From contig JAEWJV010000075.1 in NCBI GenBank assembly GCA_023386395.1, positions 1 to 8,320 on the forward strand: a stretch of DNA of 8,320 nucleotides. Direction: 5' to 3'. Origin of the DNA: Bacteroidota bacterium (GTDB lineage: Bacteria; Bacteroidota; Bacteroidia; Chitinophagales; Chitinophagaceae). The translations under genes were made by a program, and so were the position numbers. This document shows, piece after piece, positions 6,100-8,320 of the stretch. Each line of letters starts with the position of its first letter. The stretch's first letter is position 1. The notes under the pieces are model-generated. The model was not told the DNA's origin, ran no database searches, and saw nothing but the letters and a program-made list of their open reading frames with translations.

Positions 6100-7545
6100 T
6101 TATGCCATAATATCCTTTACTACTGTTCCGGCCACATCAGTTAGCCGGTATCTTCTGCCCAAATGCCGGAAGGTTAGTTTCTCATGGTCAATGCCCATCA
6201 GCGCTAAAATGGTGGCATGAAAATCATGCACATGCACCGGGTTCTGCGCGATGTTATAACCAAAATCATCCGTTTCGCCATACACGCCCGGTTTTATGCC
6301 GCCGCCCGCCATCCAAACCGTAAAGCAGCGCGGGTGATGATCTCGGCCATAATTGTCTTTTGTCAGCAATCCCTGGCAATAATTAGTGCGGCCAAATTCG
6401 CCGCCCCAAATCACTAAGGTTTCATCTAATAAACCGCGTTGTTTTAAATCTGTTATCAATGCAGCGCTTGATTGATCAACATCTTTACACTGGCCTTTAA
6501 TTTCATTCGGAAGATTGCCATGTGCATCCCATCCCTGGTGATACAACTGCACAAAACGCACACCATTTTCGCTTAGCTTTCTTGCCAGCAAACAGTTAGC
6601 GGCAAATGTGCCGGGCACCAGGCAATCGGGGCCGTATAATTTAATAATGCTTTCCGGTTCCTTGCTCATATCGGTAATTTCAGGAACGGCGGTTTGCATA
6701 CGGTAAGCCATTTCATATTGCTGTATGCGGGTATTAATTTCGGGGTCACCAAATTCTTTGTAAGAAGATTCGTTTAATTCGGCAAGGTTATCCAGCATAA
6801 GCCTGCGGTCTTTTTTATTCATGCCGTCAGGGTTATTGAGATACAACACCGGGCTATCTCCGCTGCTGAACTGAACACCCTGGTGAATGGAGTCTAAGAA
6901 CCCATTTGACCACAATTTAGAATATACGCCCTGCCCGTTACCTTTTCCTTTTGACAACAACACGCAGAATGCAGGCAGGTTTTTGTTTTCACTACCGAGG
7001 CCATAACTCAGCCAGGCACCCATGCTTGGCCTGTTGCCTACCTGCGCGCCGGTTTGAAAGAATGTTAATGCCGGGTCATGATTAATGGCTTCGGTGTATA
7101 AACTTTTTACGATGCAGAGATCATCCACAACGTTCGCAGTATAAGGCAACAGTTCGCTTATCCATGCCTTTGCCTGGCCATATTGATTGAATTGAAAATA
7201 CGTGCCGGCCAGCGGAAATTTTTTCTGATCTGCTGTCATACCTGTTAAGCGCTGGCCCATGCGTATGCTGGCGGGCAAATCTTCGCCGTGCATTTTTTGA
7301 AGCAGCGGTTTGTAATCAAACAAATCAAGCTGCGATGGGGCGCCATTTTGAAAAAGATAGATGATGCGCTTTGCTTTTGGGGCAAATTGTGCAAGACCGG
7401 TAATGGCGGCCTCTTCATCGTTTTTGCTGAACAGGTCAGGAATAAGCAATGAACCTAATGCCACGCTGCCAATACCAAGGCTTAACCTTGATAAAAAGCG
7501 GCGGCGGTTCATGTTTAACCTGCGTTCAAGAATTTCTTTTTCCAT
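6100..7545 (-). CDS. DUF1501 family protein (alkaline phosphatase/sulfatase-like fold), Tat-exported
   Basis: This complete 481-residue protein has the usual DUF1501 length. A twin-arginine signal lies at residues 12-35 (MNRRRFLSRLSLGIGSVALG). DUF1501 landmarks visible in order: FQNGAPSQLDLFDYKP (65-80), the NHDPALTFFQTG region (155-166), GWDAHGN (338-344), GGEFGRT (381-387), GRDHHP (400-405) and DFHATIL (441-447). The conserved Asp and His residues are those expected of the alkaline phosphatase-like superfamily metal site, which suggests a hydrolase, but no member activity can be asserted here. The ATG at 7545 has an AGAGAGG ribosome-binding-like site nine bases upstream. The alternative ATG at 7512 begins exactly at the MNRRRF motif and cannot be excluded. 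It follows the DUF1553 gene, its near-constant partner in Planctomycetes and Bacteroidota. Confidence 0.93.
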   Translation of the reverse strand: MEKEILERRLNMNRRRFLSRLSLGIGSVALGSLLIPDLFSKNDEEAAITGLAQFAPKAKRIIYLFQNGAPSQLDLFDYKPLLQKMHGEDLPASIRMGQRLTGMTADQKKFPLAGTYFQFNQYGQAKAWISELLPYTANVVDDLCIVKSLYTEAINHDPALTFFQTGAQVGNRPSMGAWLSYGLGSENKNLPAFCVLLSKGKGNGQGVYSKLWSNGFLDSIHQGVQFSSGDSPVLYLNNPDGMNKKDRRLMLDNLAELNESSYKEFGDPEINTRIQQYEMAYRMQTAVPEITDMSKEPESIIKLYGPDCLVPGTFAANCLLARKLSENGVRFVQLYHQGWDAHGNLPNEIKGQCKDVDQSSAALITDLKQRGLLDETLVIWGGEFGRTNYCQGLLTKDNYGRDHHPRCFTVWMAGGGIKPGVYGETDDFGYNIAQNPVHVHDFHATILALMGIDHEKLTFRHLGRRYRLTDVAGTVVKDIMA

Positions 7546-7579
7546 AATGGCGGCCTCTCTTAAAACCAGCCCATCTAAA

Positions 7580-7596
7580 TCTTCCCAAAGGGAAGA
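7580..7596. repeat. Palindromic element, copy A, in the DUF1553-DUF1501 gap
   Basis: TCTTCCC (7580-7586) and GGGAAGA (7590-7596) form a perfect 7-bp stem with an AAA loop, inside the context CTAAATCTTCCCAAAGGG. I recall similar palindromes as dispersed intergenic repeats of Bacteroidota. On the plus strand a CTTTT run follows, but no plus-strand gene ends here. Confidence 0.55.
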
Positions 7597-7652
7597 CTTT
7601 TGGAGCGTTTATAATTAAAAATGTTTACTTTTTATAATGCTGTTGCCTTTTT

Positions 7653-7672
7653 GCCCTTCCTTTGGGAAGGGC
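7653..7672. repeat. Palindromic element, copy B, directly after the DUF1553 stop
   Basis: GCCCTTCC (7653-7660) and GGAAGGGC (7665-7672) form a perfect 8-bp stem with a TTTG loop, two bases past the DUF1553 stop on the minus strand. On that strand it reads CTTCCCAAAGG, the core of copy A on the plus strand, so the two elements are inverted relative to each other and bound about 93 bases. The minus strand continues with A5 rather than T's, so it is not a standard terminator. It may protect the 3' end of the upstream message. Confidence 0.55.
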
Positions 7673-7674
7673 CG

Positions 7675-8320
7675 CTATTTCGTTATGGCCTCATCCATAT
7701 TATACATCATCTCAATCGTCTTCATCAATGCTGCGGTTGCATTCTTATCTGCTTTATCATCCTGTACATATTCACCCTGCATTAATGTTGTATCCGCACT
7801 TAATTTGTTTTGTTTGAATGACTGCAATTGTTCATCATAAAAACTTTTCAGGATCTTCATTTCCTTATCATCCGGTTTGCGGCAAATGACCAGCCTGAAA
7901 GCTTTCGTTAAATTATAATCTTTATTTTTCTTTTCTTCCATTAATTTTTGCGATAATACGCGGCTGGCTTCCAGCACTGTTGGATCGTTTAACATGATCA
8001 AAGCCTGCAGCGGCGTATTTGTTTTTAATCTTTTTACTTCACACTGGTCGCGGTTGCTCGCATCAAAAATTACCATCGACGGCGGTGGCACTGTAAGCTT
8101 GATAAATGTGTATATGCCGCGCCTGTATAATGAATCTCCGTGATCCTGTTTGTAGGTTGCCAGTGCGCCACGTCCTGAAGTGGCCTGTTCCCAAAGGCCT
8201 TTTGGCTGGTAAGGTTTAACGCTTGGCCCGCCAATGGTTCTAACCAATAGCCCGCTGCTCGACAAAACCATATCCCGTATTAATTCAGCAGGTAAACGGA
8301 ACCGCGGGCCTCTTGATAAA
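7675..8320 (-). CDS. DUF1553 (PSD1) domain protein, C-terminal part (5' end outside window)
   Basis: The frame runs from the right edge to TAG at 7677-7675, giving about 214 visible residues. The ATG at 8271 is internal: the codons before it read LSRGPRFRLPAELIRD, which is classic PSD1 sequence. Family landmarks: RFRLPAELIRDMVLSSSGLL, GGPSVKPYQPKGLWE, SLYRRGIYTFIKLTVPPPSM, FDASNRDQCEVKR, TNTPLQALIMLNDP and the end MMYNMDEAITK. In full proteins of this type, an N-terminal PSCyt1 haem domain and DUF1549 (PSCyt2) come before this part; those would lie beyond the edge. The domain's biochemical role is unknown, but it occurs with c-type haem and is placed in carbohydrate-related operons in Planctomycetes. 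It is the first visible gene of the minus-strand cluster; the promoter lies outside the window. Confidence 0.92.
   Translation of the reverse strand, partial: LSRGPRFRLPAELIRDMVLSSSGLLVRTIGGPSVKPYQPKGLWEQATSGRGALATYKQDHGDSLYRRGIYTFIKLTVPPPSMVIFDASNRDQCEVKRLKTNTPLQALIMLNDPTVLEASRVLSQKLMEEKKNKDYNLTKAFRLVICRKPDDKEMKILKSFYDEQLQSFKQNKLSADTTLMQGEYVQDDKADKNATAALMKTIEMMYNMDEAITK

Noticed and set aside
8269..8271. ATG as the start of the DUF1553 gene
   Set aside because: The codons upstream encode conserved PSD1 sequence (GPRFRLPAELIRD), so the Met is internal.

Overview
The window looks like chromosomal DNA from a member of the Bacteroidota, most likely the Chitinophagaceae or a close relative. This is inferred from protein style, moderately AT-rich composition, start codons without strong Shine-Dalgarno sequences, and candidate TAnnTTTG-type -7 elements. 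No rRNA or marker gene is present to fix the taxon. It is densely coding: no gene-free stretch exceeds about 200 bases, and no tRNA, rRNA, CRISPR array or transposase gene was seen.

Left part, plus strand: the 3' part of an exported FG-GAP/VCBS-repeat beta-propeller protein (cut by the left edge, ending at 950), then a complete FtsE-like ABC ATPase (1132-1818) with no ftsX beside it. The gaps on either side of ftsE carry a degenerate direct repeat, a hairpin-forming inverted repeat and two very short ORFs of doubtful status.

Right part, minus strand, in order of transcription from the right edge: the C-terminal part of a DUF1553 (PSD1) protein (8320-7675, cut by the edge), a DUF1501 protein with a twin-arginine signal (7545-6100), a six-bladed NHL-type beta-propeller with a second twin-arginine signal (6039-5011), a 712-residue membrane-anchored mosaic (DUF2231 membrane domain, one CxxCH haem site, leucine-rich-like repeats, chitobiase-like Fn3-associated domain and C-terminal beta domain; 4855-2717), and a small metal-dependent O-methyltransferase (2636-1974). 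The genes are co-directional with gaps of 60 to 155 bases. At least the first four look like one functional unit. The methyltransferase may have its own promoter.

The DUF1553/DUF1501/cytochrome combination is the module best known from Planctomycetes and Verrucomicrobia, also found in Bacteroidota, usually beside carbohydrate-degradation genes. The parts suggest a periplasmic redox or hydrolytic system: two Tat-exported soluble proteins, a haem-bearing membrane protein able to pass electrons to the inner membrane, and propellers for binding. Its substrate is not known and cannot be read from the sequence. This module is the most interesting content. The secondary interest is in the palindromic and direct repeats sitting in the gaps between its genes.
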